A stretch of 64,000 bases of DNA from G963665085 sp963665085 (GTDB lineage Bacteria; Bacteroidota; Bacteroidia; Bacteroidales; JAAAOM01). Position 1 is the first letter of the stretch. Each line of letters opens with the position of its first letter. This document shows, one piece after another, positions 18,461-27,699 of the stretch. The position numbers and the translations under genes were made by a program. Below the pieces are notes generated by a model. It saw nothing but the letters and a program-made list of their open reading frames with translations, did no database searches and was not told the origin of the DNA. Location of the stretch: the NCBI GenBank assembly GCA_963665085.2, contig CAXXXS010000001.1, forward strand, positions 3,348,001 to 3,412,000, in the 5' to 3' direction.

Positions 18461-20173
18461 CTACTCCTCAATCCTAAAGAGTTTATCATCTTCTGATAGC
18501 TCAAGAATAAAATAATCTTCATTATTCAATTCATACGGTAACTTATCCTTTAGTATTGAAGCAACAAACTGAATATCACTCTTATTAACTAAATCCGCTA
18601 TTTTAACAAGTTGATTGTCATGCATCAATTCTTTCTTGTCGTTTAGGATAAAATGCATACATGGAATATTTTCTTCATCGGCAAAAAATGTATACGCAAT
18701 ATCAAAACAAGAAATTTCACCTTGTTTTTTACCAGAACTAAAATTCGTATTGAATGCACTAAACTTATATAATCGCTGTCCTTTTTTATTTTTAACCTTA
18801 TCGTATTTTAATGCATACTTTTCGTTATACAACAATTCTGAAACCGAAGAAAAGTGTTTGTTAAACTTATTTAATTGTGATTTTACAGTTGTCTCGAAAT
18901 CATCAGAGAATAATTCTTCATCAATTGATTCTAAGGTGTCATTATAGTTTTTAAGGTTTTCTTCAACATCATTCAATTGTTGAACAATATTTTCATATTC
19001 TCCTTTTAATCTATATTTTTCATTCAGTTCAGCAATTAGGACTTCAAGCTCTTCAAACGAATCACTTTTTGATATAATTTGAGATAATTCTTCCTCTTGT
19101 TTTAAAAGTGTGGTCAATTGAATATTGTTCTTTTCAATCTTAGAATTTAAAACAGGAAGTTCGTTTGATATGAATTTTTTCTTTTCAGAAATCATGTTGT
19201 TATGATATTCCAACATATCTTCAAATGATTTCTGTAATTTCCCTAAAACGTTCGATGCTTGTTGGTATATCTGATTAAGCTGGTTCGTATCTATTGTAGA
19301 ACTAGAAGCCTCCAATTCCGATAAGGTTTCATTTATTAAGTCTTTTCGAATATTCAATTTGCTTATTTCAGAACTAAGTCTATTGATTTTGTATTTTACT
19401 TGATTTAAAGCATCTAAATCTAATTCAAAATTTTCATTCAAATTAAGATTTGACTTTTTCTTGTCAAGTTCGATTATCTCGGCTTCTATTAAAGCGAGTG
19501 TCGTTTCGTATGCTGATTTAGTCTGTATTTTTTCCAGTCTTTTTCTAAATGAATCTTCTTGCTTTATTTTTTCCAACAATTCCTGTTTACTATTTCCTTT
19601 TGTAAACTCACAACCCAATAAAAATAAATGCAATGTTTCATATTCTGCATCAGAGGTAAATTTATCCAGTGTCTTTAGAGTATTATTTATACTTAAATCT
19701 CTATATCGGATATTATGAGATATAATTTGTCTTAATGTAGGTTTATCAGATAAATGCTCTGGGAAAAGCAGTTCAGTTAATTTTGGTTCAAATTCATTTT
19801 CTGTTAAATTTTCACCGTTAACCCTTCTTATTACTTTACTTTTAGCACTTAGAAAATTCCGTTCAATTACAATTTCAAGAGCCGATTCATCGTCAAGGTT
19901 TTCCGTTAAAGTAAGAGCAACTAATATTTCATTATTTATTAGATGATTCTTCACAAGAGTATATACCTCTTTTTTGTTTTCAGGGTCTTCCCAAATACTA
20001 TTTTTATTTGCACCAAAACAGAAATCAATCAACTTCAAAACAGTAGTTTTTCCAACACTGTTACCTGTAATTTTCCCTTCACTTTTATCAACAATAAGGT
20101 TAATCCCTTTACGAAATTCGATATCTCGGATTACAGAAGCACCTTTTGTAATTGTTAATGATTTTAAGAACAT
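18461..20173 (-). CDS. DUF2326 ABC-type ATPase of an ABC-three-component (ABC-3C) system
   Basis: 570 residues. Walker A is GNSVGKTT at 37-44, in the DUF2326 setting (LKSLTITKG...INLIVDKSEG). There is a long coiled-coil-rich middle (about 190-430), and the C-terminus HFILNDKKELMHDNQLVKIADL carries the ATPase tail typical of this family. ABC-3C systems pair such SMC/RecN-like ATPases with a small middle component and an effector-bearing protein; they were predicted as conflict/defence systems in comparative surveys. All three parts are present here in one cassette (18444-21429). The start overlaps the end of the middle component by 10 nt, so translation is probably coupled. Its stop is about 15 nt from the cassette core. 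Confidence 0.8.
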   Translation of the reverse strand: MFLKSLTITKGASVIRDIEFRKGINLIVDKSEGKITGNSVGKTTVLKLIDFCFGANKNSIWEDPENKKEVYTLVKNHLINNEILVALTLTENLDDESALEIVIERNFLSAKSKVIRRVNGENLTENEFEPKLTELLFPEHLSDKPTLRQIISHNIRYRDLSINNTLKTLDKFTSDAEYETLHLFLLGCEFTKGNSKQELLEKIKQEDSFRKRLEKIQTKSAYETTLALIEAEIIELDKKKSNLNLNENFELDLDALNQVKYKINRLSSEISKLNIRKDLINETLSELEASSSTIDTNQLNQIYQQASNVLGKLQKSFEDMLEYHNNMISEKKKFISNELPVLNSKIEKNNIQLTTLLKQEEELSQIISKSDSFEELEVLIAELNEKYRLKGEYENIVQQLNDVEENLKNYNDTLESIDEELFSDDFETTVKSQLNKFNKHFSSVSELLYNEKYALKYDKVKNKKGQRLYKFSAFNTNFSSGKKQGEISCFDIAYTFFADEENIPCMHFILNDKKELMHDNQLVKIADLVNKSDIQFVASILKDKLPYELNNEDYFILELSEDDKLFRIEE

Positions 20174-20388
20174 AATTCAATCCTCCCATCTTTTACTTCT
20201 GCAATATTTGCAATGTATAACCAATCCAAACAAAGAATAAACACAGAAAAAGTTAGCTCCTTTAATTTTTTCACCTCTTGATAAAGATTAACTATATCAA
20301 GCCCGTTTTTCTTTTGAAGGATTTGCAAAACAAGCGCACCATTATAATAGATGCTATTTTCTGGATGAATATTATCAGGAAGTAGCAT
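20164..20388 (-). CDS. ABC-3C system middle component
   Basis: 74 residues from ATG 20388, MLLPDNIHPENSIYYNG; the open frame extends to 20442 but that part overlaps the upstream gene. The small protein has the pattern of ABC-3C middle components (short N-terminal LLPDxxHP, then helices VLQILQKKNGLDIVNLYQEV and ILCLDWLYIANI). The numbered subtype cannot be fixed by eye. It overlaps genes on both sides (14 nt and 10 nt), as expected of a tightly coupled operon. Confidence 0.65.
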   Translation of the reverse strand: MLLPDNIHPENSIYYNGALVLQILQKKNGLDIVNLYQEVKKLKELTFSVFILCLDWLYIANIAEVKDGRIELCS

Positions 20389-20689
20389 AATTATAATTTT
20401 GAGGGTTTTCAAAAATCTTACATCGTATAAAAGCATCAACAACTAGAATATCAACACATAGCTCTAATTCGTCAATAGGTATTCTTTCAAAATTAGGACT
20501 TTCCAACACTTTTTCTTTAATCTTTTCAATGACTGACTGAAAGATAAAATCAGGAGTACCTGAATTTTTCAAATCACGATATTCTTTTCGAATACTTCTC
20601 AGTACTGATGTACTTTTATTAACTCCTAAGGTGTCGAATTCAGAATATTTTTCGTCTACCTTTTTATTAAAACACACAGTATTCATCAA
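20375..20689 (-). CDS. ABC-3C C-terminal domain (CTD), separate frame from the SMEK part
   Basis: 104 residues in its own frame (MNTVCFNKKVDEKYSEFDTLGVNKSTSVL...DILVVDAFIRCKIFENP). This looks like the ABC-3C CTD that is normally fused behind a SMEK domain. The frame is +1 to the SMEK frame, with a 23-nt overlap. The SMEK frame ends GTG TTT TAA T; a +1 slip of TTT on TTTT would continue exactly into this frame. So it is either half of a programmed-frameshift product, a recent indel, or a natural split with its own ATG (20686). Confidence 0.6.
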   Translation of the reverse strand: MMNTVCFNKKVDEKYSEFDTLGVNKSTSVLRSIRKEYRDLKNSGTPDFIFQSVIEKIKEKVLESPNFERIPIDELELCVDILVVDAFIRCKIFENPQNYNYATS

Positions 20690-21344
20690 TGATTTCTTTT
20701 GAATCTTTCAGGTCGTTGTGAGTTATTTTACGTTCAATCTCAAAGCTATTAACAGATTCATTTTCAGTAGTTTCATTCCATTTTTCTTTAGAAAGGGTAT
20801 TGATAACGGAAGCAAGATTTGAATCAAGCTTAACGACATCAACTTCTCCACCAAGTTCAGCTTTAATGAATTTGTATAATTCCTGTATTTCTTCAGCTTT
20901 CTTGCTTAAAATATAATTTAGTAAAGAAACAATATCAAAAATATCAGCACTAGGAACAAACGTTAATGAATATGTATTCTTAAAGGTCTTTTTCCTAAGT
21001 TCTGTTGCGTCCTTCGAGATAGATATAAACTTAAAAGAGTAGTTTTTATAATTGTTCAATATTGGTTTCGATAGAGCAGATTCAATTTTTTGCTTAGTAC
21101 AAATTGCTGATACTTGAATAATTAATTTATTGGTATGGTCTATTAAGTCTATTGCCTCAACATTTTGCAATTTTGAGTTTAAGTTCTCTAAGCTATAACC
21201 AAATAATAAATTGAAAAAATGTAAATAGAAATTTTCTGAATGTAAATGTAGGTCTAGTAGATTCAATTTCCCTCTTGTTTCAATCCTTCTAGCTAAAACA
21301 TGAAGTTTTTCGTCTATGTAATCAAAATAAGGGTTTCTATTCAT
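20667..21344 (-). CDS. SMEK-domain effector of the ABC-3C system
   Basis: 225 residues. The N-terminal region YFDYIDEKLHVLARRIETRGKLNLLDLHLHSENFY...NVEAIDLIDHTNKLIIQVSAICTKQKIESAL is the SMEK domain. Its acidic residues (Glu in NVEAID, Asp in AIDLID, and IIQVS) give a restriction-endonuclease-like arrangement, and the family is predicted to be the nuclease effector of ABC-3C systems. Whether it cuts nucleic acid is inference. It is the first gene of the operon. A TATATTTG -7-like box lies at 21371-21364. Its end suggests a frameshift into the CTD frame. Confidence 0.7.
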   Translation of the reverse strand: MNRNPYFDYIDEKLHVLARRIETRGKLNLLDLHLHSENFYLHFFNLLFGYSLENLNSKLQNVEAIDLIDHTNKLIIQVSAICTKQKIESALSKPILNNYKNYSFKFISISKDATELRKKTFKNTYSLTFVPSADIFDIVSLLNYILSKKAEEIQELYKFIKAELGGEVDVVKLDSNLASVINTLSKEKWNETTENESVNSFEIERKITHNDLKDSKEIIDEYCVF

Positions 21345-21422
21345 TTCTTCTAATTGTTTTTTGCAAATATACTTAAAATGTTTTCATATCTATTTTAAAA
21401 GCACTAACGCTTCTTGCATTGG

Positions 21423-21555
21423 TTACAACGGATGGCGGTATGAAACGTTGCGCATTTTGAAACACAAACTTATCAGCCCGCTAAGCCGTTGATTAAATGT
21501 TATTTCGTTCAAATATAGCACTATCCGCGCAATGTTTTATGACCGCGTGTTAGCT
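21423..21555 (-). repeat. attC-like site 5
   Basis: Starts TGGTTACAAC-GGATGGCGGTATGAAACG and ends TTTTATGACCGCGTGTTAGCT. TGGTTACAAC is the exact reverse complement of GTTGTAACCA at 18444. The arms GCGGTATGAAACGTTGCG and CGCAATGTTTTATGACCGC pair with few bulges. Confidence 0.8.
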
Positions 21556-21562
21556 TTAGTAA

Positions 21563-21962
21563 TTATTTCAACCAATTATTAAAATAGTCCATATTAATCA
21601 CTTCAAAAGAAGCATTTGGATATGCACTTTTCCATTGTGTCGGTATTTTAACTTTGTCTTCTTTCCATTTAAATTCATAACCAAACAATGAACCGTCACG
21701 TTCTTCGACCCAATCAACTTCCTGTTGCTCATATGTTCTCCAAAAATAATTATTAGATGAAAGTCTTTTGTATTCTTGATATTTTAACCTTTCACTAATC
21801 ATATAATTTTCCCATAAAGCACCAATGTCATTGCGAGATTCGATGGGATTAAAATTTGCAATCACTGCATTTCTAATTCCATTGTCCAAGAAGTACCACC
21901 TTGAATTTTTGGTTATTTCTTTTCTTAAATTCCTACTAAAACCTTCAACTTTATGAAGTATA
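21563..21962 (-). pseudogene. DUF4143 ATPase, C-terminal fragment
   Basis: The frame is open from the IS edge (KVEGFSRNLRKEITKNSRWYFLDNGIRNAVIANF...), which is the start of the DUF4143 signature. RNDIGALWENYMISERL and EVDWVEERDG...FEFKWKEDK-like nuclease-fold residues follow. The P-loop half is missing, removed at IS copy 6. It is a different lineage from the ATPase at 52-1221. The cassette core GTTAGCT at 21549 is kept. Confidence 0.75.
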
Positions 21963-21963
21963 A

Positions 21964-23685
21964 GTTTTAATATTCTAAAAAAAAGAAAAAAAATCTCGTT
22001 TTTGTTTTTTAAGCAGCAATGTTAAGTTCTTGATACAATGCATACAATCCTTCTTTAATGTGTTTTTGCGTTATCTCTAATTTATCAAGAGCATTATCGC
22101 TTCCAAGAGACTGTTTTGTTAAACTGTCAGACAATAAGGGCGTTAAGAAGTACCTGTTGTGGGAATAAGCAATATTTATCCACACATAACCTTTCTCTGT
22201 AACCCTATAATAATTAGAGTTTTGACGTTTTTCAACCAACCCCCTTGCCTTCAATTTATCCATCTGGTAGCGTATTTCTGCAGTTTTAGAGAAATGAACT
22301 GAAAGATAACGCATTAACTCCTTTGTACGAAACCATTCTGTTGAAAACCGAGGGTTTGATAATATTGCTAATACTGCAATCATTTTGGGGTTTCTTTGGT
22401 CGGGTGCAGCTACCCGTTTCCCTTTTTCTGTGTATACCGCATTGGTAAACTCGTTTTCGTAATCCCCTAAGAGTGATGCATCTATTTTAGCAATGGCAGT
22501 AAAGAAGCGGTTATTGCACCCGAAGCCGTACCAGTAGTAGCCCTTTATTTCAAATATTGGCTTTTGTAATTTAGCCCCAGGCAACCTGGGGTTATTGATA
22601 GTGGTTTCGACCCGGAGCAAATAACCGCCTTTATTGTACATCTTAATGGAATTACCTTGTATCCAGTGCTTGGAACAGGCTTTTTGATAATAGGTTTTAT
22701 TGGTGCTCTTGCTTTGTTTTCTTTCTCTTTTTAATTCGAACAGTTTGCTTAAACTGTTTGGGGCTCCAATGCTATGATGCTTCTCAAGGACCTTGTCATA
22801 CAACCGCTCGAAGTAAGGCTTATTTTTGAAAACTACATTGCTACATACCTCGCATTGGCAGGTGTACCAATTATGCTTAAGTATTGATGAGCACGTAGAA
22901 CGTTCGCCTTTATCAAAGCGGAACCATTTGTCCATCCAGTAGCTTATGCGTTTGTCTATAATGCTGCCCTTAAAACCTTTAATTAAGTTTTCTACATAGG
23001 CTTCATCGTCTATTTTTAGAAAGGCATTGTCCTGCATTTTGTATCCAATCCCTTTTTTGTCCAGTTGCCTACGTAAGTACCAATGCCCATTACAATAAAA
23101 TTGGCAATGAAATGGTAAGCCTGATGATATCTTCAAACAACAAAACCCCAATTCCGAATCGTTTATATAGATGTAGTGTTGTGTTACTTGCTTCTTCATC
23201 CAGAACATTTTGGTAAAAAGAGAACCCTTTTTTGTTGTAAGTTGTTTGTTCCAATAACAACTCATAAACTCCAATGACTTGATAATGCAAACCACTCCCA
23301 GTTTTTTTTGGTTGAAATAATACTCTTCTACATAGGATTGCATTTCCATTTCTTTGCCACCATGGTTATCCCGCCATAAAATCGGCACATCAAATTTTAC
23401 TGCCAGTTTCTTTATATGGCTATTTAATTGGTCTGAAAAAAGTTTAAATATTCCATTGGTGTGTTTTGAAAAACCTAAATTACGAAGTAGGGTAATGACA
23501 CTTGCCGGACGGAACATACTTCGAATATAACCGCGTACTATTATACGGTCGAAAAAACTATAACTGAAATTTATATGGCTAGAAAAATCGGATGTGAATT
23601 TATTTTGTAATAACACTGTTTGCCTTTTTTGCATAAAGGTAAAAATATAACTCTTAGGCCAACCATGAGACCTTTAGGTCGCTAT
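21964..23685 (-). mobile_element. IS copy 6
   Basis: 1722 bp with complete ends. Only 18 bp (23686-23703) separate it from copy 7. Marker bases: GAATTACC, GCTCCAATG, TACCTCGCA. Confidence 0.9.
22009..23634 (-). CDS. transposase-like protein, copy 6
   Basis: 541 residues, intact. It has Asp82 and Glu262 (CQCEVC), the form found in all copies from here to the right. Confidence 0.8.
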   Translation of the reverse strand: MQKRQTVLLQNKFTSDFSSHINFSYSFFDRIIVRGYIRSMFRPASVITLLRNLGFSKHTNGIFKLFSDQLNSHIKKLAVKFDVPILWRDNHGGKEMEMQSYVEEYYFNQKKLGVVCIIKSLEFMSCYWNKQLTTKKGSLFTKMFWMKKQVTQHYIYINDSELGFCCLKISSGLPFHCQFYCNGHWYLRRQLDKKGIGYKMQDNAFLKIDDEAYVENLIKGFKGSIIDKRISYWMDKWFRFDKGERSTCSSILKHNWYTCQCEVCSNVVFKNKPYFERLYDKVLEKHHSIGAPNSLSKLFELKRERKQSKSTNKTYYQKACSKHWIQGNSIKMYNKGGYLLRVETTINNPRLPGAKLQKPIFEIKGYYWYGFGCNNRFFTAIAKIDASLLGDYENEFTNAVYTEKGKRVAAPDQRNPKMIAVLAILSNPRFSTEWFRTKELMRYLSVHFSKTAEIRYQMDKLKARGLVEKRQNSNYYRVTEKGYVWINIAYSHNRYFLTPLLSDSLTKQSLGSDNALDKLEITQKHIKEGLYALYQELNIAA

Positions 23686-23703
23686 ATACTAGCAAAATTA
23701 TAT

Positions 23704-25425
23704 GTTTTAATATTCTAAAAAAAAGAAAAAAAATCTCGTTTTTGTTTTTTAAGCAGCAATGTTAAGTTCTTGATACAATGCATACAATCCTTCTTTAATG
23801 TGTTTTTGCGTTATCTCTAATTTATCAAGAGCATTATCGCTTCCAAGAGACTGTTTTGTTAAACTGTCAGACAATAAGGGCGTTAAGAAGTACCTGTTGT
23901 GGGAATAAGCAATATTTATCCACACATAACCTTTCTCTGTAACCCTATAATAATTAGAGTTTTGACGTTTTTCAACCAACCCCCTTGCCTTCAATTTATC
24001 CATCTGGTAGCGTATTTCTGCAGTTTTAGAGAAATGAACTGAAAGATAACGCATTAACTCCTTTGTACGAAACCATTCTGTTGAAAACCGAGGGTTTGAT
24101 AATATTGCTAATACTGCAATCATTTTGGGGTTTCTTTGGTCGGGTGCAGCTACCCGTTTCCCTTTTTCTGTGTATACCGCATTGGTAAACTCGTTTTCGT
24201 AATCCCCTAAGAGTGATGCATCTATTTTAGCAATGGCAGTAAAGAAGCGGTTATTGCACCCGAAGCCGTACCAGTAGTAGCCCTTTATTTCAAATATTGG
24301 CTTTTGTAATTTAGCCCCAGGCAACCTGGGGTTATTGATAGTGGTTTCGACCCGGAGCAAATAACCGCCTTTATTGTACATCTTAATGGAATTGCCTTGT
24401 ATCCAGTGCTTGGAACAGGCTTTTTGATAATAGGTTTTATTGGTGCTCTTGCTTTGTTTTCTTTCTCTTTTTAATTCGAACAGTTTGCTTAAACTGTTTG
24501 GGGCTCCAATGCTATGATGCTTCTCAAGGACCTTGTCATACAACCGCTCGAAGTAAGGCTTATTTTTGAAAACTACATTGCTACATACCTCGCATTGGCA
24601 GGTGTACCAATTATGCTTAAGTATTGATGAGCACGTAGAACGTTCGCCTTTATCAAAGCGGAACCATTTGTCCATCCAGTAGCTTATGCGTTTGTCTATA
24701 ATGCTGCCCTTAAAACCTTTAATTAAGTTTTCTACATAGGCTTCATCGTCTATTTTTAGAAAGGCATTGTCCTGCATTTTGTATCCAATCCCTTTTTTGT
24801 CCAGTTGCCTACGTAAGTACCAATGCCCATTACAATAAAATTGGCAATGAAATGGTAAGCCTGATGATATCTTCAAACAACAAAACCCCAATTCCGAATC
24901 GTTTATATAGATGTAGTGTTGTGTTACTTGCTTCTTCATCCAGAACATTTTGGTAAAAAGAGAACCCTTTTTTGTTGTAAGTTGTTTGTTCCAATAACAA
25001 CTCATAAACTCCAATGACTTGATAATGCAAACCACTCCCAGTTTTTTTTGGTTGAAATAATACTCTTCTACATAGGATTGCATTTCCATTTCTTTGCCAC
25101 CATGGTTATCCCGCCATAAAATCGGCACATCAAATTTTACTGCCAGTTTCTTTATATGGCTATTTAATTGGTCTGAAAAAAGTTTAAATATTCCATTGGT
25201 GTGTTTTGAAAAACCTAAATTACGAAGTAGGGTAATGACACTTGCCGGACGGAACATACTTCGAATATAACCGCGTACTATTATACGGTCGAAAAAACTA
25301 TAACTGAAATTTATATGGCTAGAAAAATCGGATGTGAATTTATTTTGTAATAACACTGTTTGCCTTTTTTGCATAAAGGTAAAAATATAACTCTTAGGCC
25401 AACCATGAGACCTTTAGGTCGCTAT
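23704..25425 (-). mobile_element. IS copy 7
   Basis: 1722 bp with complete ends. Marker bases are GAATTGCC with GCTCCAATG, a recombinant combination relative to copies 6 and 8. Confidence 0.9.
23749..25374 (-). CDS. transposase-like protein, copy 7
   Basis: 541 residues, intact, protein sequence the same as copy 6 as far as I can read it. Confidence 0.8.
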   Translation of the reverse strand: MQKRQTVLLQNKFTSDFSSHINFSYSFFDRIIVRGYIRSMFRPASVITLLRNLGFSKHTNGIFKLFSDQLNSHIKKLAVKFDVPILWRDNHGGKEMEMQSYVEEYYFNQKKLGVVCIIKSLEFMSCYWNKQLTTKKGSLFTKMFWMKKQVTQHYIYINDSELGFCCLKISSGLPFHCQFYCNGHWYLRRQLDKKGIGYKMQDNAFLKIDDEAYVENLIKGFKGSIIDKRISYWMDKWFRFDKGERSTCSSILKHNWYTCQCEVCSNVVFKNKPYFERLYDKVLEKHHSIGAPNSLSKLFELKRERKQSKSTNKTYYQKACSKHWIQGNSIKMYNKGGYLLRVETTINNPRLPGAKLQKPIFEIKGYYWYGFGCNNRFFTAIAKIDASLLGDYENEFTNAVYTEKGKRVAAPDQRNPKMIAVLAILSNPRFSTEWFRTKELMRYLSVHFSKTAEIRYQMDKLKARGLVEKRQNSNYYRVTEKGYVWINIAYSHNRYFLTPLLSDSLTKQSLGSDNALDKLEITQKHIKEGLYALYQELNIAA

Positions 25426-25480
25426 TATTTATAGGTTAATAATGTGTAAACATTTTTTATTGCCCTAAGGTTTGTTTGAT

Positions 25481-26332
25481 TTAACTATTTAACCAACCAT
25501 ATTCGCTCATCCACTTTACAATTGCGGGGTCACGGTGGTCAAATACTAAGCTTTGCCTGGTATCTAAAGTTTGGATATTCTTTATATCTTCATCAGATAA
25601 CCTAAAGTCAAAAATACTGATATTCTCCAATATCCTTTCTTTACGCGATGATTTAGGAATTACAACCACTCCTCTTTGTGTCAACCAACGCAATATAACC
25701 TGTGCAACTGTTTTGTTGTACTTTGTAGCAATTGCAGTTAGTATCTCATTATTAAATATATCATTCATTCCTTCGGCAAGCGGTCCCCACGCTTCAATCT
25801 GAACGTCATTATCTTTTAAGAACTGTTGGGTTTCAATTTGCTGGTGGAAAGGGTGAGTTTCAATTTGGTTAACTGCTGGTGTAAAACCGCTATTGGCAAT
25901 TAAGTCCATCAACCTGTCGGGCAAAAAGTTGCAAACCCCGATTGCCTTAATCTTTCCATCATTATATAGTTCTTGCATCGCACGCCAAGAACCAAAAATA
26001 TCACCAAAAGGCTGGTGTATTAAGTAAAGGTCAATATAGTCTAGTTGTAATAATTCGAGTGATTTTTGAAAAGCAACCATTGTCTTTTCGTAGCCAGCTT
26101 CCTTACTACCAAATTTGGTTGTAATAAACAATTCTTCTCTCGCAATAACACTTCTTTTAATGGCATTTCCTACTGCTTGTTCATTCCCATAAAGTTCAGC
26201 GGTATCAAATAAACGATACCCTGCTTTTATTGCATTAAGAACTATCGCTTCACATTCATCGCCCATGATTTGCATAACTCCAAATCCCAAAATGGGCATT
26301 TCTACTCCGTTGTTTAATTTTACTTTTTCCAT
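25481..26332 (-). CDS. aldo/keto reductase
   Basis: 283 residues from ATG 26332 (MEKVKLNNGVEMPILGFGV), the family's normal start; the frame is open to 26434 but that stretch holds the likely promoter region. The catalytic tetrad is complete: Asp43 and Tyr48 in FDTAELYG, Lys73 in ITTKF, His106 in LIHQP. WLTQRGVVVIPKSSRKERILENISIF is the NADPH-binding segment. It is of the 2,5-diketogluconate reductase-like class that reduces small carbonyls with NADPH; the substrate cannot be told. It is divergent from the AraC gene at 26490, which probably controls it. The cassette's left end was lost at IS copy 7. Confidence 0.85.
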   Translation of the reverse strand: MEKVKLNNGVEMPILGFGVMQIMGDECEAIVLNAIKAGYRLFDTAELYGNEQAVGNAIKRSVIAREELFITTKFGSKEAGYEKTMVAFQKSLELLQLDYIDLYLIHQPFGDIFGSWRAMQELYNDGKIKAIGVCNFLPDRLMDLIANSGFTPAVNQIETHPFHQQIETQQFLKDNDVQIEAWGPLAEGMNDIFNNEILTAIATKYNKTVAQVILRWLTQRGVVVIPKSSRKERILENISIFDFRLSDEDIKNIQTLDTRQSLVFDHRDPAIVKWMSEYGWLNS

Positions 26333-26489
26333 TTCTTTTACTTTTAAATTACTGAATACAAAGGTCGTGGAAAAGTCAAAGGGCAAGGGTATCTGTATTA
26401 CTGAATTTTGTACCACTTTTACGGGTGTACTCATTAGAATGATATTTCACTGATAAATAGTACCTATCTTTTAATAAAATTTAGGTGAA

Positions 26490-27395
26490 ATGACAAATAT
26501 TATTGAATTTAAAACCATAGCTGAATACAATAAAATGATTGGGGTCAAAACTCTCCATCCACTTGTGAATGTGGTTGATTTTTCAAATTTGAAACCTCAA
26601 GATAAACCGGCAGTGTCGGGGACATTTACTTTTGGCTTTTATACGATTTCTATTAAGTATGGTAATAACTGCGAAATAAAATATGGAAGAAATAATTACG
26701 ATTATCAGGATGGCACGTTGGTTTTTATGTCACCCGGGCAAGTAATGTCTGTTGAATCCAAAGAGGAGTTTAAGCCCGAAGGGTTTGCGCTTGTGTTTCA
26801 TCCCGACTTAATAAGGGGAACATCACTCGGGCAGCGCATTAAAAATTATTCATTTTTTACCTACGATGTTCATGAAGCTTTACATCTTAGTGAGAAAGAG
26901 TTGGAAGTTGTGTTAGAGTGTTTTAAAAAGATTGAATTTGAGCTTCAGCAATCGGTGGATAAACACAGTAAGCATTTGATTGTATCAAATATTGAATTGT
27001 TTTTAAGTTATTGTGTAAGGTTCTACGACAGACAGTTTATTACCCGTGATAATATAAACTCGGATGTTCTCACGAAATTTGAATCACACTTAAATTTATA
27101 TTTCGAATCGGAAAATCCACATAAGATTGGAATACCTAACGTGGCTTACTTTGCCAGTCAATTACATCTTTCTGCAAACTATTTTGGTGACCTCATAAAA
27201 AAGGAGACCGGGAAAACTGCATTAGAGCATATTCAAATGGCAATTATAAATGCTGCGAAAGAAAAAATATTTTCCCCCGGTAAGACAGTCAGTGAAATAG
27301 CGTACGAGTTGGGTTTTAAATACCCACAACACTTTAGACGTATGTTTAAGAACGAAACGGGTTATACTCCTAATGAATATCGGTCTTTAAATTAA
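26490..27395 (+). CDS. AraC-family transcriptional regulator
   Basis: 301 residues. The N-terminus is a cupin-like sensing domain (FGFYTISIKYG, DGTLVFMSPGQVMSVE). The C-terminus has two AraC helix-turn-helix units (YFASQLHLSANYFGDLIKKETGKTALEHIQ and TVSEIAYELGFKYPQHFRRMFKNETGYTPNEYR). It is one of very few genes on the + strand inside the array and is divergent from the reductase with a short shared intergenic region, so it is likely its activator. A paralogue-like regulator lies at 36395-37306. Confidence 0.9.
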   Translation: MTNIIEFKTIAEYNKMIGVKTLHPLVNVVDFSNLKPQDKPAVSGTFTFGFYTISIKYGNNCEIKYGRNNYDYQDGTLVFMSPGQVMSVESKEEFKPEGFALVFHPDLIRGTSLGQRIKNYSFFTYDVHEALHLSEKELEVVLECFKKIEFELQQSVDKHSKHLIVSNIELFLSYCVRFYDRQFITRDNINSDVLTKFESHLNLYFESENPHKIGIPNVAYFASQLHLSANYFGDLIKKETGKTALEHIQMAIINAAKEKIFSPGKTVSEIAYELGFKYPQHFRRMFKNETGYTPNEYRSLN

Positions 27396-27559
27396 GCTCA
27401 ATCCTATCTACGAAGCGGGTGCGGTGGCAAAGAAGCAAGTGTTTGGCTGCGAAGCGAGGCTTGCAGGAAGGGCTGCCAAACTTTTGCTTTGTGCGTTGGG
27501 GTATTTGATTTTTGTTTTTCAATCAACCGATAATTGTCACCGGAACGTTTCAGGCTTGT

Positions 27560-27690
27560 TGCTAACGGATGGGTATATGAAACGTTTGGCATTTCAAAGC
27601 GATTTCCTATCAAACCGTTGCGATGTTTATTAATAGTACCGCCCTTAAAATCAGCACTTCCCGCCAAATGTTTTATATACCGTGTTGGGT
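27560..27690 (-). repeat. attC-like site 6
   Basis: Starts TTGCTAAC-GGATGGGTATATGAAACG and ends TTTATATACCGTGTTGGGT. GGGTATATGAAACGTTTGGC pairs with GCCAAATGTTTTATATACC. The stretch 27396-27559 before it holds only a separate imperfect hairpin (27432-27485) and no gene. Confidence 0.75.
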
Positions 27691-27699
27691 TTTCGTGCA

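Noticed and set aside
27432..27485. Imperfect hairpin with TTTGGC/GCCAAA arms as a sixth structured repeat B
   Set aside because: It lacks the CTCTTT/AATGTG internal pair, so it may be unrelated.
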